Source of the DNA: Progne subis subis
Taxonomy: Eukaryota > Chordata > Aves > Passeriformes > Hirundinidae
Length of the DNA stretch: 64,000 bases
Assembly (NCBI GenBank): GCA_022316685.1
Contig: JAKJHU010000157.1
Span: 558,001 to 622,000 of the forward strand
Direction of reading: 5' to 3'
The notes beneath the pieces were generated by a model. It did no database searches. It was not told the origin of the DNA and saw only the letters and a list, made by a program, of their open reading frames with translations. Of this stretch, positions 50,988 to 64,000 are shown piece by piece (within the stretch, counting starts at the first letter, position 1; every line of letters begins with the position of its first letter). The position numbers and the translations under genes are program-made.

Positions 50988-53900
50988 CTTAATGATTTTA
51001 AATTAAGTACTGAAAAGTTAGGAAGTACCAAAATTTATTTGTCTGAAGCAGTGGGGTTTTGTCTCTTTGTATGTATAGAATTGACAAAGATGCCTATAAC
51101 TACAGGATAATAGTATCTTTAAATTTCTGATGTGTCCTTGATAATCATTACAGGCCTCCTAATTATACAAGCACTTTCACCACAATCGCAGAGAATTCTT
51201 CTCCTATTCATTATTTCTCAGATTGTCAAAACTGCTACTTCTGTTTAAAATTAACAGAACTCTGTGCACCGTGAAATATTCCAAAAGCCATACTGTGACA
51301 AGCCTTAATTAATAATAAGCAAAGTATTTAGCAGATACTTCAGAAATTATGACTAGAAACAGTGACTTGTACTGGAAATATTTGCACTTAAACCATGTAC
51401 ATAGCATGTGCTAGGATCCCACCGTAAGCTGGTATTTTAACACAGCATGTGTCTAATTTTGGCTTCACTGCACTGAAAATTAAGGCTGCTACTAGCAGTA
51501 CTCGTAACTTTTCTGAACCACATGAAAAGTATCTCACGACATTCCACAAGAGCTTTCTGTGAGCAGAACTAGCACGGCCAAAAATATACATCAAAGTCAG
51601 GCTCCTCACTTGCACTAAATGGAGAAGAATCCGATGTACACTGGAAATTCAAACAATGCACAGGGCTGTTCAACAAGGCTAACACTGAAAATTCAAGTGC
51701 ATTTCTGTAGTTTTGCTTCCCCAGCCTCAATATTAATCCTTGAGGCTGGATACACAGGTAACTCACCCCGCTCTCAAGCATCATGTGAAGCTAGCATTTC
51801 TAGAAATGCACATTATGCAGGTAAATATCTTACCTAATGGATCTATGACCAAGTCAACAGCTTCTGCAAAGGAAACTCCATGCACAACACTCACTCTGCA
51901 GATATTTTCAGGAGTAAGGATCAATCTTAGACATGGGAATATCAAGACTTTAAATCCAAGTTTCAGAAGTATGTCTCTGCTTGGGTTAAAGGAGCCTGGC
52001 TGCCTGTTTCCAAGGCTTGTTGCTGACTCAACCAGACACTGCAAACAGTTCTAAAAAGACAACCAGCAACTGCTGCTCCAAGCTTTCTATGAAATTAACT
52101 TCCTCATTGTGTAATAGCCTAAACTTAATCAAATGCATGGCTGCCTGAATATATGGGTTTGAGTTCAAAAAAACCGAGCAGACCTCCAAATATTACTCCT
52201 TGACTGCCAGCTGTGTAAATCCACTGCTGGCATTCAGCATCAGTATTCTTGTATCAGGGGCAGCCATCCTGTACTGAACACACACAGATGCATTTATAAA
52301 ACCACCACCAGAGAACACTCATTCTAGTATTTGTGTATTTTATCCCTAATGGGTGTTCATATATTTTCAAATTTCCATTAAAGAAGAATCAGAGAGTCTT
52401 CAGAGAAAGGAAAAGGAAATCCTTGACAAGCCACAACAAAGACCAAAAGAGCTTTCTGGAATTATATTTACAAACTCATGAAAGAAAAGGGGCATGGCTC
52501 CAAAAGGTACCTCCAATTCCTCTGCCATACAGGTACCAAAAAGTCTAATTAGACTGTAATGTTTCATTAACCTACCTAAGGCTCACCCATCCATCCTGCC
52601 CAGCCCCAGTGCCTGCTCCCATCTCAACCTGACACAACACCTGAACTGTGAATCTCACTGAGAGAAATGGGAAGAAGGAAATTTTCTAAGAAACAAAATC
52701 CACAATTCCTGTGACAAGCCCGGCAAACGCTAGGTAAGGATATTAAAAAAAAAAAAAAAAGAGATGGAACATGCAGTAAAAGAAACCTCTTTTGGCAAGC
52801 ACGCTGTTTGAAACTGCAATCCCCATTAATGATGATTTAGTTTTAATGCAGGCTGTATCTTGTATTACCGAGACAAAAAAAGGTTGTATTTTGAAATTGG
52901 ATTTCTTTGAAGACAAACCACCCATCTGAAGACAGCTTCGTCATATGCAGGACATGATTAAAATATGTGACGCTCCATATCATCAGCATTTGGCTGTCAG
53001 TTTAAAAAGCAACTGATGAAAACCCTCAGTGAGGAAAAAAAAATCCTAGCTGCCAAAATATTTGTCTACGTCCACAAAAACCTACATAAAAGATTGTTAG
53101 AAAGAGTATATTCAATAGCAGACTGCAATCAATCTCCTTCTGGTTAGTTAACTTCAGCAGCTCCAAATTTGCTTGCTGACATGACTTAATTTGTATGACC
53201 ACACTCATCACTGCAAAGGGAAAAAAATCCTTAATGGATACAGACTGTAAAGATCTACTGGTTTCTAATCTCTTTTGAAGTGATGACCATAAAATCTACC
53301 TTAATACTAGCTCAGGCCCTTAGAACAATATCTTACGGAACACACAAATAACCCTGTCATTTGGGGTTTTATCATGAAGAAGTCATACATAAAAGTAAGG
53401 TAGCAAAAAGTTCAGAATTCACTTCTATGTCAAATTCCAGTTTGGATTTAAGTGATGTATTCACCACTTCTACACACTTTGGTATTCTACACATGCAGCT
53501 CAAGCCTTGCTGGGTTTGTTACTATTCCAATTGTTCTGAACTGCTGTCCCCAGCTATGGTGAAAAATGCTTTAATAAAGTGTTGACCACCAGAACTTGTG
53601 TTAACAAAGGCATTCTAAGAGACTTTAAACCAAGCGTTTGGCTTCTTAATGTTCCTCTCTAAGCATATAGAACACTCTTTCATTTTTACAACATCAAACA
53701 TTAACATACTGAAATCAGCAACTAATGGGAAAAGGTTGTTTGCTCTCTTCAAGAAAGGTATTTAAGATTTCTAAAGCTCCAGCTCTGGACTGTTGCAGCC
53801 TCCTGCGTGCCAGTTATGCAACCTTTATTTGAAAGCAGAGGCTGGTTAGGAAGCAGTGGATTTGAGAGGATAGAGGAATACCAAGAGCAAGATGACTGCC

Positions 53901-54761
53901 TCAAACACAGTTATCCCTCAGCAATCCCAGCTCTTGCAGTGGACGCAGACAACCTTTTGCTTCAGGTAAGCAGCGCCCTGTGCTAACAGCGAAAATCATA
54001 CACACGGAATTCTACAAAGACAGCAAACCCTGCAGGGAACTTCTGAAACGACCCAGTTTTACCCAGGGGTGTAGAAAATGTCTCTACTACAGCTGCTCTT
54101 TCAGAATTAGCATCATTTCTGCTACAGGAAAACTGAACACTGACTAACAAACCAAGGTTCAAATTCAACTGGGGTACCTATTTATGTTTTATCTAGGAAG
54201 GAATATCAGGGATTTTCAAATGAGCTCTGAGATGCCAAGTAATAGCAGCTCTTACCACACTCTGAGGGAAGAGCGAGGCAATTCCATCCTACTTAAAAAC
54301 CACTTATCTGCATCAACATTCATATATCCTGAGCTTATGACACTATCCGGTGTAATATCAACTCTTCCAGTAACCATCATTTAAACCTATTCAGGCCATA
54401 ATACTGATACACCCTTGGTTTTATCACTCTTTCAAATGATGAGCAACTCTGCTCCCCCAGTTTGCAGAGAAGGGATTGTAAATTCACACAGACAGAACAC
54501 AGAAGGCACACACAAATCTCATTCCTACTCCACCCTGCAGAATAAATGTGTCAACTGATGTGACTTTTAGGGTCATACATCACCTCAAGAGCCAGGAACT
54601 GTATTGTGTTATTTCAGTATTCTCATACATGGTTATGTATGGAAAAGAAACGGCAGCAAAATTCTTAATGCAGCAGAAAATTTTATAACTTTATGCGGGC
54701 CCTGAAAATAAAATACTACTGGCAATATTTTTCCCCCTCAAGTATCATACTTAAACATTAA
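50988..54761. other. Noncoding stretch, nothing supported
   Basis: AT-rich DNA with an A run at about 52745. No supported gene or repeat. Confidence 0.6.
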
Positions 54762-54766
54762 AACAT

Positions 54767-56324
54767 TGTCATGGGTTAGTACAGTTTGGTTTTTTAGTTA
54801 TAAAAGAATGTAGAATAATTCTCCAGGTCAGGACCTGGGAATTGCTTTGGAAGAGACAGAGACCTATCAGAGAGTTAACTGGAATATTGGCATCTATTCT
54901 GACCACTGAAATTGTTAGCTGCAACTTTGGGAAGTACCATATAAAACCCCTTGAGTTCCTGTAGGTGGGGTTTTTTCTTCTTCCTTTGGCCAGAGAGAGA
55001 CAGGTAACATCGAGCTGGCTCCTGCTGCTCCCCCCTTTTTGGGAGGGGCTAGCCTGAGGCCTGGCCGGATTCCATCGGCTCCCGGGTGAAGGGGGGGAAG
55101 GAGAGGTTGCTGTTTTGCAACAGCTACTTTCTCCAAACTTCCCTGGAGCAGGGAGAGATCTCTGCTGGGGCCTGATAAGAGCTATGGGCACCATTTGGGC
55201 CGAGGCCACCCCAATTTACACTGAGGGGTGGGCTGAGAAGGCATTTATGATGCTACCTGGCTTTTTTTTTGTGATTCCAGACTGCTTGAGTGCTCCAATC
55301 TTCGATGTTTCTGTGAGTTCCTCCTCCCTCATCTGCTTGGCTTGAACATCTAACGCACCACGAGCCAGAGGGAGAGACAAAGACTCCGAGCAGATTTAAC
55401 TCTTTCTTAGCAACATGAAGCTTCCAGAGCTTAGCCCTTCTCTGAGAGAGTAAGAAAGGACAGAGTGACCATAAAGAACAACAGCATGAAGTTAGTAAAG
55501 CAAGAGTGAAAAGACTGTTGGGACAGAGGGTTGAAGAGTTGGTTGTTCTATTCTTACTTGAGCCATGGAAATGAACTCTATATTTAGATCATTCCTTTAA
55601 ATCGTGGGAAAAATATGCATTTGGGGAGATAATTGTTTTAATTTGTATTTAGATTTAAGCAAAGGTGTTTGTGATGAACTAAGTAATATCCTATAAGATG
55701 CTTGAACAGAGAAAGATGAGAAGCCCCCTGCACCAGTGAAGAAGTGAGAAGATATCTCTGTACCTTGAAGTGAAGAATCCTTTGCTTTGGAGTTATTCAT
55801 CTTTAAAAGGTGACACCCCAGTATGCAAAAGTCTAAGACACATGACCCATAAGCAGCTTAGAGAGCTGCTCCTGGGAGGGTCACAAAGGCAGGTTTCTCC
55901 GGGCGGTTGTTTTTGTGACAGTTTAAAACCCACAAGAGAACTGTTTTAAGTTGTCAGTGGGATCCATGACTCAAAAGGATACTCTTCCCCTAATGAACTG
56001 ATAAAAGACTATTGTCAGATAGTGAAAATGACTGAAAATTACAAGTTTTGTCTCTTTATGTTGTTCTGTAAGAAAGTGAACAGTTTCTAAGGGGAGGGAA
56101 GAGTGCTTTTGAAGTTTCATTCTATTTTTTTTTCCAACTTTCTTTTTTTCTATGCTTTTAGTGTATGTTAATAAACTATTTGTTAATTTTAAGGTTGAGC
56201 CTGCTTTGTTTTTCTCCTAGTCTCTCTCCCACAAAAAGAGTAAGTACCAAGACCAAAATTTGGTGAACGTGAAAGCACTACATTAAGTGGTGTTTCTGCC
56301 TGGTTTGAAATTAAAACTATGACA
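54767..56324 (+). mobile_element. Complete solo LTR (ERVL-like), 1558 bp, with 5-bp target duplication
   Basis: The element starts TGTCATGGGTTAG and ends AAAACTATGACA, so its tips are inverted repeats (TGTCAT...ATGACA). It is flanked by perfect AACAT duplications (54762-54766 and 56325-56329). TATA-like boxes lie at 54799-54806 and 54940-54946. AATAAA lies at 56170-56175, near the right end as expected for R-U5. A 5-bp duplication and TGTCATGG ends point to an ERVL-type element. I see no internal direct LTR pair and no retroviral coding region. It is unusually long for an LTR, so a non-autonomous LTR element is possible. Confidence 0.85.
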
Positions 56325-57753
56325 AACATAGATAACATAAAAATAAAAATTACTAATTGATGTTCCTCCTTTATTTCCTGAAGGGACCTGTCATTAAACT
56401 GATGAATTCCTTTGAAGATGAAGACTGAGCATAAGATTTTCCCTTTTGTGCACACAAAATTGAGACTTTCTCCAGATGAGTGCTAAATGAATCAAAACTT
56501 GGCAAATTAAATTCACCTTAGGGACATTTTATTCCTGAGTTTCTAAGAGTAGTATTAAACATTTGCTGTGGAACTAGGTACCCTGGTATACTTACAATAA
56601 ACTAAACCTTTTATCTGAAGTCTGAATTTAAATGAGGCTATTTAAAGAATTAAGATTGTATCAACTTCTACTCTTCAGAGACAATAATTTTTCGCTGATT
56701 TCTAGTGGGTATTTTCAGTTGATATCTACTTTATTGTCCCACAGTGTTGCAGCACCATTAAAATAATTCAAAGTATTACTGTAACTGTCAGCACCAACAG
56801 ATCAGCTTACACCAAAAGGGAAGCTTCCCATCACTCCAAGCAGCATAAGCTGATTTGTTTCTACAAACCACCTTACATTATAAAAATATCAAGAATCTAC
56901 TTGCCACAAAATGAACTTTTAAATATCAGTTTAAGAGAAGAGTTAAGTAACAATCATCCTGTCCTAACCCTTCACGAAAAGGTGGGGAAAAGTACAACCT
57001 AAGAAACTACCTGAACATACTGAATTTAAAAGAAACAGGAAACTCAGAAAAAGGGATCAGTTCCTTCAGAACTATTTTGCCTAATACCTATGTGCCTCTT
57101 TCAAAAAGCAGGTATAAGCTCTTTCTCTTTTCAGTCAACTGGAAAAAAAAAAATCATGTTTTTATTATAATGATCATTGATTCTTATGTAATAGGATCTT
57201 TATAATTGCTGAGCATACTGCTATGCCATCCTTGATATCTGTTTCCTTTAAAAGTCAAGGAAGACCACTCCTAATGAGTAAGGAGATGAAATAAAAATGC
57301 AAAAAACCCCCTTATTCCTCACTACAGAGGCCTAAACTCCCCCATTTTCAATCAGGACAAACAGATGCAGCATTCTGAACACAAATATTTCCTACAAAAA
57401 TACTCTAATGTTTCAGTCCATTAACCAGCCTGCTGTGGCAGCTGGTGAACAGTCATCTTTTTAATTACACACCCTTACTGATTAATTAGTCTCAGAACAC
57501 TGAGCAGTGGAACCCTGCACGATGCCACTGGGACAAAAAAATATTCCTCTTCCCATTCTTAGTGCTAACTTAACATCCTTTGGTATTGCTGCAAATAACA
57601 AATTTGATTCATTTTCTGCTCACACTGAAGTAGCCTTCCTGTGTAAGGAATTCTCCCAATTCCCAGTTAAACTGTTTCGCACAAATTGTATTTGCTTCAC
57701 ACAAATAAAATAAATTAACAAACTAAACGGACAAAACTGCATCGAGGCACCAG

Positions 57754-57803
57754 TTTCAAAGTCAACTTCATTTAATCTTTTCAAAGTCAACTTCATTTAG
57801 TCT
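57754..57803. repeat. Tandem duplication, 25-bp unit x2
   Basis: Two adjacent copies of a unit beginning TTTCAAAGTCAACTTCATTT, with one mismatch. Confidence 0.95.
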
Positions 57804-58197
57804 TCTTTGGATAGAAACAGTGACTCACCTGTGATCTCCACAGTTTTCCTTTCACTAACTATGCAAGCAAACTGGCAATAAAAATTAAAAAGCCAAGTAA
57901 ATATTAACTGTGAAACAAAGAACCTTTTCTTGTTTGAACAGTTTGACTAAATTCACAATTTAAAAAAATAAATACATTTCTGCATTAGTTTTACATGAAA
58001 GTTGATCTTCAGTCCTTGGGAGCTCAGTTTGAAGACAGATGCACCACAAAACAGATAATTACAGTTAATTCAACACATGGAAGACGTTGCTTAAGCACAT
58101 GTTGAAATTCAACAACAGGATTTACTATTTTCATCCATCCTATTTCTAACTTTTAACTTTGGACAAGACGCAATTCCAGAAATCTGCAACCTTAACT

Positions 58198-58345
58198 TTT
58201 GGGGGATTTTTTGGTGTTTTTTTTGTTGTTGTTGTTTTGTTTTTGTTTGTTTTTGGGGGGTTTGGGTTTTTTTTTGTTGTTTTGTTTGGTTTTTTGGGTT
58301 TTTTTGTTTGTTTGGTTGGGTTTTTTGGTTTCTTTGTTTGCTTTA
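58198..58345 (+). repeat. T/G-only tract of about 150 bp
   Basis: The plus strand is almost entirely T and G, with G runs up to six. The open frames across it encode only Phe, Gly, Val, Leu, Cys and Trp and are not genes. Confidence 0.9.
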
Positions 58346-61300
58346 AAAAAAGAGGATTTGTTTCATAGGAATCAGAAGTAACAGTGCTGGTCCAAACTGA
58401 AGAGACAAACTACATGCATTAACTCTAAATTGCTTAATTTCATCCAGCCCCAAATCCAATCCATTCACTCCACCTTCTGCAACAATGGGAAAATACTCTC
58501 CTGTAATCGCTCACCATTGCATGAGAATTATACTGCTGGAGTAGTGATACCTCTGATCAGTGCCATTCTCTAATTATTAAATTACTGAAATCTGTTATTT
58601 TCACGATATGGCAATATTTAATCCCCAAATCAATGCCTCTCAGAGCTTGGAAGAATTCTTAGGATTTTCAGTTTATATGGAGTGACTTGAAATGTTAGTG
58701 GTCCAGACACAAAACACCAAAAAATAGAGTCAGCAGAAAAAGCTGGTTTTTGGCCAAACCTTCTGAAGCCTGACCCTTTAATTAGCTATTATCTCTAACT
58801 CTTCTGGGCACACACTCATATTGCCAAAGGAAATTATGACAATAAACAAATTATCTTATTTTTGGTTCTCTTACAAGTCATTTGGAAGGACATTTATTCA
58901 GTCTTTAAGACCTTCACCTCAATGTCACCATCCAGTTCAAAACCAGGCATTCTCATTCCTCCACAAGCTTTTACTGTTTTGAATAATGTACTACTACCAA
59001 TCTACTTTTTCCAATATTACTTTAAATAATAATAAATTTAAAACAAGTTTTGCTTCCTTAAACCACAGCAGCAGCTGTATTTAAAATAAGTCTATATATG
59101 CTGTTAGACGGACGTACAGTTAATTTCTTGAGGGAATTCCTGTTGTAAACTGGAAATCTTTTATGAATAAATCATACAGTTCAGGATCAGAAATGCTACC
59201 TTAAATCAGTCCACCCCAAAGTTTTCAAACTACAGAGCGTGAGTGACAGCCTCCTGTTTCTGTTCTCATTTTACTCACACAACTACATGCAGCCCTGACA
59301 GGAAAGAAGTCTCACCGTACAAATTCAGCAGTGAGAATTCACACAAGAATGAAACCGTCCAAAACAGAGAAGCAAAATTCTGATAATAGGCAGTGTAAGA
59401 TACAATAAATAAAACATCCATCCCCATGCAGATGCAACAAGTATTTTAGGCTAAGTTGCTGCATCATTACCATCAAGTGACAGCAAATTTCTACTCATTT
59501 ACACACTGCCAGTGCCTGAAACCTGTTCTGACAAGGACACCGTGGGACAAGGGGAGCACGACCCTTGCAGGAGACAATTACCAGTCAGTCCAGCTATAAA
59601 CAGGCTTCACTGTGGCCTAGCACCCACCAGTTTATCAGAGCTCTGAATACACCTCAGTATGGAAAAATTCATTCGAGTCTCTGCTGAGGAAGCAGTGCAA
59701 ATGAAATAATGCCAAGCAGGCAGGAGAAAACGCTGTCAGCGAATTGACCTCAGCTTGTGCATATTTTTCTACCTATATTCTTTTAACAAATAGATCAGAC
59801 ATGCTTCTTCAAAAGCTCTTTAAGTGCCAATATTAACCCTCCATTATCATAAGCAGATTTTTCTCACTCTGATTTCACTTTCCTTACAATAATTACAAAA
59901 ATAAAGAAGTACACATTTATCCCTAGTGATGTATATGTGACTTCCCCCTTGCTGTCAGGTGCAGCACTGTGAAGAGCCCATGGCACACACACCAGCAAGG
60001 GAAGTCAGGCAGATTTTGATTGTCGTACAGAACACATTTACATATATGTCAGAAACAAAGCAGCTGCCAAATCACAACTCCTACTCTCTAAAATTGTATG
60101 CAAGGCCTGCTATTGTGCTCCAGTCAAAATTCCTGAGCAACTCACAGTAATCATCAAGCTGGAACTCAGCAGACCTAAGAGAGTGCAAGGCAGTGCTTGT
60201 CAGGACTTGTGAGATCACAGGTATTTTTTTTCTCCCTTCTCTCCTGGAACTCCAAACTCACTCAGAGATGGGAAATGAATGCCCTGGTCTAGGGAAAAGG
60301 GAACACAGTTCACCAGATCATTCTTGATAGACTGCTGATCTCCAGTGCACAGGACTAGAGGACATGGAGGCCTTTTGGAGAAAATAAATGCAGCATTGAC
60401 TTTTCTAAACGAGACATTTTGCTTTCAGTGCTGAATTGATACTCGAAAACAAGCCTCAAATTACCCTCTCCTACCACACACTGAACCAAGCACTCCTGAG
60501 AAACGCTGCAGCAAGTGCGAGAGCTATGCATACACACGGATACATACAGCATAAACACACAGCCAGATTTCTTAGGTGATGGGACTTAAAGCTGGCCAAT
60601 CTAACACAGCACTGCTGCACAAGATTGGAACAGAACAACAAATGTGTCTATATCATGGTCTCGAAACTAAATTTAAATGCTGAGAGTCTGCTGTCATTCA
60701 GAGGATCACAAGGCACACATTTTCAGCCTGCCAACAGCACAGCTCTCACTAGTGAGCACAGGTTTCACCAGAAGTTAACCAGTAACACTGTAGTAAAGTC
60801 AGAGATTTTACCAGATTTTGTTCTGTCCCTAGAAGAGGCAACCATAATCAGGTTTTCGGTACTAATAACTCCAGGTATCGAGTTCATCTTTCAAGCTGTG
60901 ACAGTATCTTGGCAGAGGTTTTTCCAGTGGTCTTTTTCTCAGTAAGGCGCTGCATTTGCCAGTTTAACCCAGAGCTACAGGTCAGGGCTGGAGTGCTGGG
61001 AGAGCAAGCTCAGAGGAAGGACCTGCTACCATGGAGTGCAGCATTGGAGGGCTGTTTGAGGGAGAGAGAGGTTCAGGGGGCTTCTGGGGTGTCAGTAGGC
61101 AATGGTTCAAGTTCACAGATGTTTGTACCACCTCCTACTTCTGGTATTGAGCCCACTTCGTTCCCAAAACTGCAAGTGCAGAGCATCAGCAGCTCTCCCC
61201 ACCTAGGAATGGCTCAGGAACACATATGTTCAAGGAATATACTGCTAAAGGCACCCACAAACACGTCCAGCTTCCAGAAGAGAAACATCAAGCAGAATGA

Positions 61301-62459
61301 CCAAAACACAAGGAGACAATGAATTTGTGCAAACATATACATAAACTGAAAGAATCAAGATGAAAATGATGGGTGTGATGAGAAGCCTAAATAATCAGAG
61401 AAAAAATAAAGTTCATGTTATTTGTATATTAGGATGGTAGCATACAAATAATGTAGAGAAAAGAAATCAGTTCTGCTTTCTCATACAGGAGAAGCAAGTG
61501 AACACTGAACTGCTGAAACTTACCATCATTAGGTTATTACTGACACACATAAGGTAACACTACCACCAAGATTTTAGTATTATATACTGCTAAAATATAT
61601 ATTCTACTACTCTCTCTGCTTAATTCACATCACCGACGCACCAAAATGAAATTGAGAAGTTCTGTTCACAGACATAAATATCAGATAATAATTCATTTTA
61701 AAAAAATCAGCTGACTTGTTTTTCTGGAGCATCCCATATCAACTCTTCCCAAAGACGGACTCCAGCTTGGTATGGCACAGGTTCTCTCCTGTTTATTTTT
61801 TTCATGAGTCTTTTATTGCCAAAGGATGTGATCACCAGCAGTTTAGACAGACTACAGAAGAAGTTCTGTCATTTCAGAAGGAAAATTATTCACTTTAGAA
61901 GAAAACCTCTATTTGCATAAATGCTTCAGCAGAGGATTTACATTTTTCATCAATAACACTAATATTTCATTACATTACTGTATGAAATATAATCTCCCAA
62001 AATACATATCACTGCAATATTTCTGTAGTAAAAAGGCCAAGTATAACAGGGTATTTTTAAGGCATAAGGCCCCAGCATCAAGATAAACCTTGCATTTTAG
62101 AAGTTTTCCACTCCCTCCCTCTTTCCCACTTTTAGAAAGCAGGAGCAAATAATGGAGGTGGCTTTGATGCAACATACAGCTGACAGATGTCCTGTGAATG
62201 GTTTCTAAGGAAAATATAACACAGCTACAACATCAAAATGAAAAATTTACACTACCAAAACATTCTTCCTTCTTGGTAAAGAAAAAAGAAGCCACCAGAA
62301 CAGTTCTCCCTCTGGGGATGCTTCTAAACTTCACAAGCACAATTAATCATGTCAAATTAAGAGGACAAGAAGCAAAACAATATGACAACATTACAAAAGG
62401 AAAGTTTGAGTAACACCATCTACCCCAGAATTTCTATGTGGACAGATAACTCATAGCCC

Positions 62460-64000
62460 AGGTAATAAATCCCTACCCCTCCCAACCTTCACAAACCCTC
62501 TCACACTGCAATCCCCACATTACACTGCTCCATGCTATGCCGCACCACATCTTCTGGCCACCAAGTCCCCTGCAACCAGCCCTTGCACACTTCCAGCCAT
62601 TGCAGGCCAGCCCCAGCCTCTCCACCCACTCTGGCCCAGGGCCCCACCGCCCTCCCAGGGAACAAGTCCATCCCCACATCCCAGCTCACCTTGCCTCCAA
62701 GCAGCGTCCAGCCATTGCCTGTGTCCTGCTGCTGCAGGCCCTTGCCAAGAGGCTCTCCCAGCCACCACTGCCCCTGCTCTTCCCAGCTCTGGGGCACAAG
62801 CTGCAAGTTCATTTGCTCCATGGGCCAGTGGCCCAACCCCAAGCCAGGGCCGGGATCTTTCCCAAGAGCTCTGCAGCCACTACAATGCTCACAGCTCCAG
62901 GAACCTTTGCACACCGCTCCCAGGATGCCCAGGCTGCCACTCTTGGCCTGTCTGTGCAGGGCAGGGGCCTGCACTCCATGATCCTGCTGCCTCCCTCCCA
63001 GCTCAGCTTTGGTGTCTCGCTGGTGCTGCCAGAGCTCTCGGGTCCGGGCCAGGAGTGGAACAGCCCCAGCGTTCCCCTCTCTGGGACATCACCGCTGGGG
63101 GCAGCTCCAACGTTCCATGCCTTGGAGATGCTCCAAGGGAAGCATCCAGAGCCACACCCAGTCATCAAACTGACAGCCACTGAGCACCCCGGCCTGGGCT
63201 GATGTGCATTCCTCTGCACACAGCTCAGGGAAGATCCTCCAGCCCACCTCCACAGCGCCACAGGCAAGTGACACATAGACTTACAGAGCTCTGCCCAGAG
63301 CCCACAGGGAAAGTGCAGAAAAGAAAAAACACAAACAAAAGAACCCAACAACAAAAACCACCAAGAAAAAGACCACTCTGCCCCCAGCAGAGCTGATCCC
63401 TCCTTCACGACTTTCAGCTGCACTAACACACAACACAGGAGACTGCAAGCAATGACCACTCCTCGGGAACATCTGCTGCACAAGCAGCTTGAGGACAGCC
63501 TAGTGGAAGGACTCTTCTCATCCCAGTGGAGAAAGGCCCCCTGGCTTTTTTTCTTTCTTCCAGCTGCCCTTACACTCCCCAACACTCTGCCACTCCACCT
63601 CAGCCCTGCTACACAATTGCTACAAGCACCAGCACCCACCCAAAGCTGTCTCTTGCTTGCCCACCCCCTACTCCAACAACCCAGAACACCCCATTCCCCC
63701 AGCACTTGCTCTGAGCAGCACAGAAAATGAGCTCCATCCATTCCTGCCATTAAAAGCATATTTGAGAATGCTGCTCTTCTCAGAGCTGTAAGAGCCCCGC
63801 AGCTCCAGAACTCCAAATGCCAAGGATCACCCCTGACACTGCACAAAGCTTGTGCTACACAACAGAGGACTCCTCCCTCCTGCCATCACAGGTCTAAGAA
63901 GATCAAACTGCTCCACAGGCTTCTTAGAACGCTCACTGACTGCACTGACAGTCACACAATGAGAATGGATTCCCAAGGGAAGACTGGTTTCCTGCTAGGT
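62460..64000. repeat. GC-richer, stop-poor block, unclassified (possible LTR or other repeat)
   Basis: Composition changes at about 62460 from AT-rich DNA to C-rich plus-strand sequence and stays so to nearly the window end. Overlapping open frames of 345 codons (minus, 62809-63846) and 221 codons (plus, 62537-63202) have no recognisable domains and low-complexity composition. That is what a GC-rich noncoding block would give. The texture resembles avian ERV LTR or internal sequence, but I found no ends or target duplication. Confidence 0.35.

Larger units (their letters stand above)
56330..62459. other. Noncoding stretch with simple repeats
   Basis: It holds a 25-bp tandem duplication at 57754-57803 and a T/G tract at 58198-58345. 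GC rises modestly at 60950-61200. No gene is supported. Confidence 0.6.

Noticed and set aside
62809..63846. 345-codon minus-strand open frame
   Set aside because: No recognisable domain, biased composition (Trp, Cys, Ser, Gly rich), overlapped by a long frame on the other strand, in a GC-rich stop-poor block. Kept as a block to check, not as a gene.
1..64000. RABGAP1L exons
   Set aside because: I searched by eye for remembered TBC-domain and coiled-coil exon sequences on both strands and found none. A translated search could still find a short diverged exon.
1..64000. CRISPR arrays, bacterial operons, tRNA or rRNA genes
   Set aside because: No regularly spaced repeats, no gene density of that kind, and no cloverleaf or rRNA sequence recognised.

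Overview
The window is vertebrate nuclear DNA, almost certainly from a bird. It is AT-rich and gene-poor. It is sprinkled with 5'-truncated CR1 LINE fragments on both strands, with typical avian CR1 3' ends such as 'GGTTGGAAGGGAC', and it carries avian-type retroviral LTRs. There is no operon-like gene density and nothing bacterial. A passerine or other neoavian bird is the best guess; this is inference from the repeats.

One protein-coding gene is certain: an intact, single-exon-coding GPR52 (361 codons, minus strand, 39869-40954), an orphan Gs-coupled receptor. In mammals GPR52 sits inside a large intron of RABGAP1L on the same strand. The simplest reading is therefore that the whole window is RABGAP1L intron, with the host gene on the minus strand. 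I looked for remembered RABGAP1L exon sequences and found none. About 1.9 kb upstream of the GPR52 ATG lies a CpG island (about 42665-43230) with CCAAT and GC boxes and a good minus-strand splice donor. A pyrimidine-rich acceptor follows just upstream of the ATG, suggesting a spliced 5' leader with short upstream ORFs. Poly(A) signals lie 1.3 and 1.6 kb past the stop.

Layout: 1-1345 holds a possible unidentified minus-strand terminal exon, then a 443-bp LTR-like insert inside a CR1. 1346-12040 is mostly unremarkable noncoding DNA, with short CR1 tails and a candidate promoter or exon at 11.2 kb. 12-16.5 kb is a CR1 cluster with a 28-base C run. 20853-21926 is a 1.07-kb endogenous retrovirus remnant whose two LTR copies face each other as an inverted repeat. 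25.3 kb has another CR1. 25.6-38.3 kb shows no gene. 38.3-43.2 kb is the GPR52 locus. 46-51 kb has CR1 fragments. 54767-56324 is a complete LTR-class insertion with perfect 5-bp target duplications. 62.46-64 kb is a stop-poor, GC-richer block, probably an unclassified repeat.

Apart from GPR52, long open frames in this window fall in repeats or GC-richer DNA and are not supported as genes.
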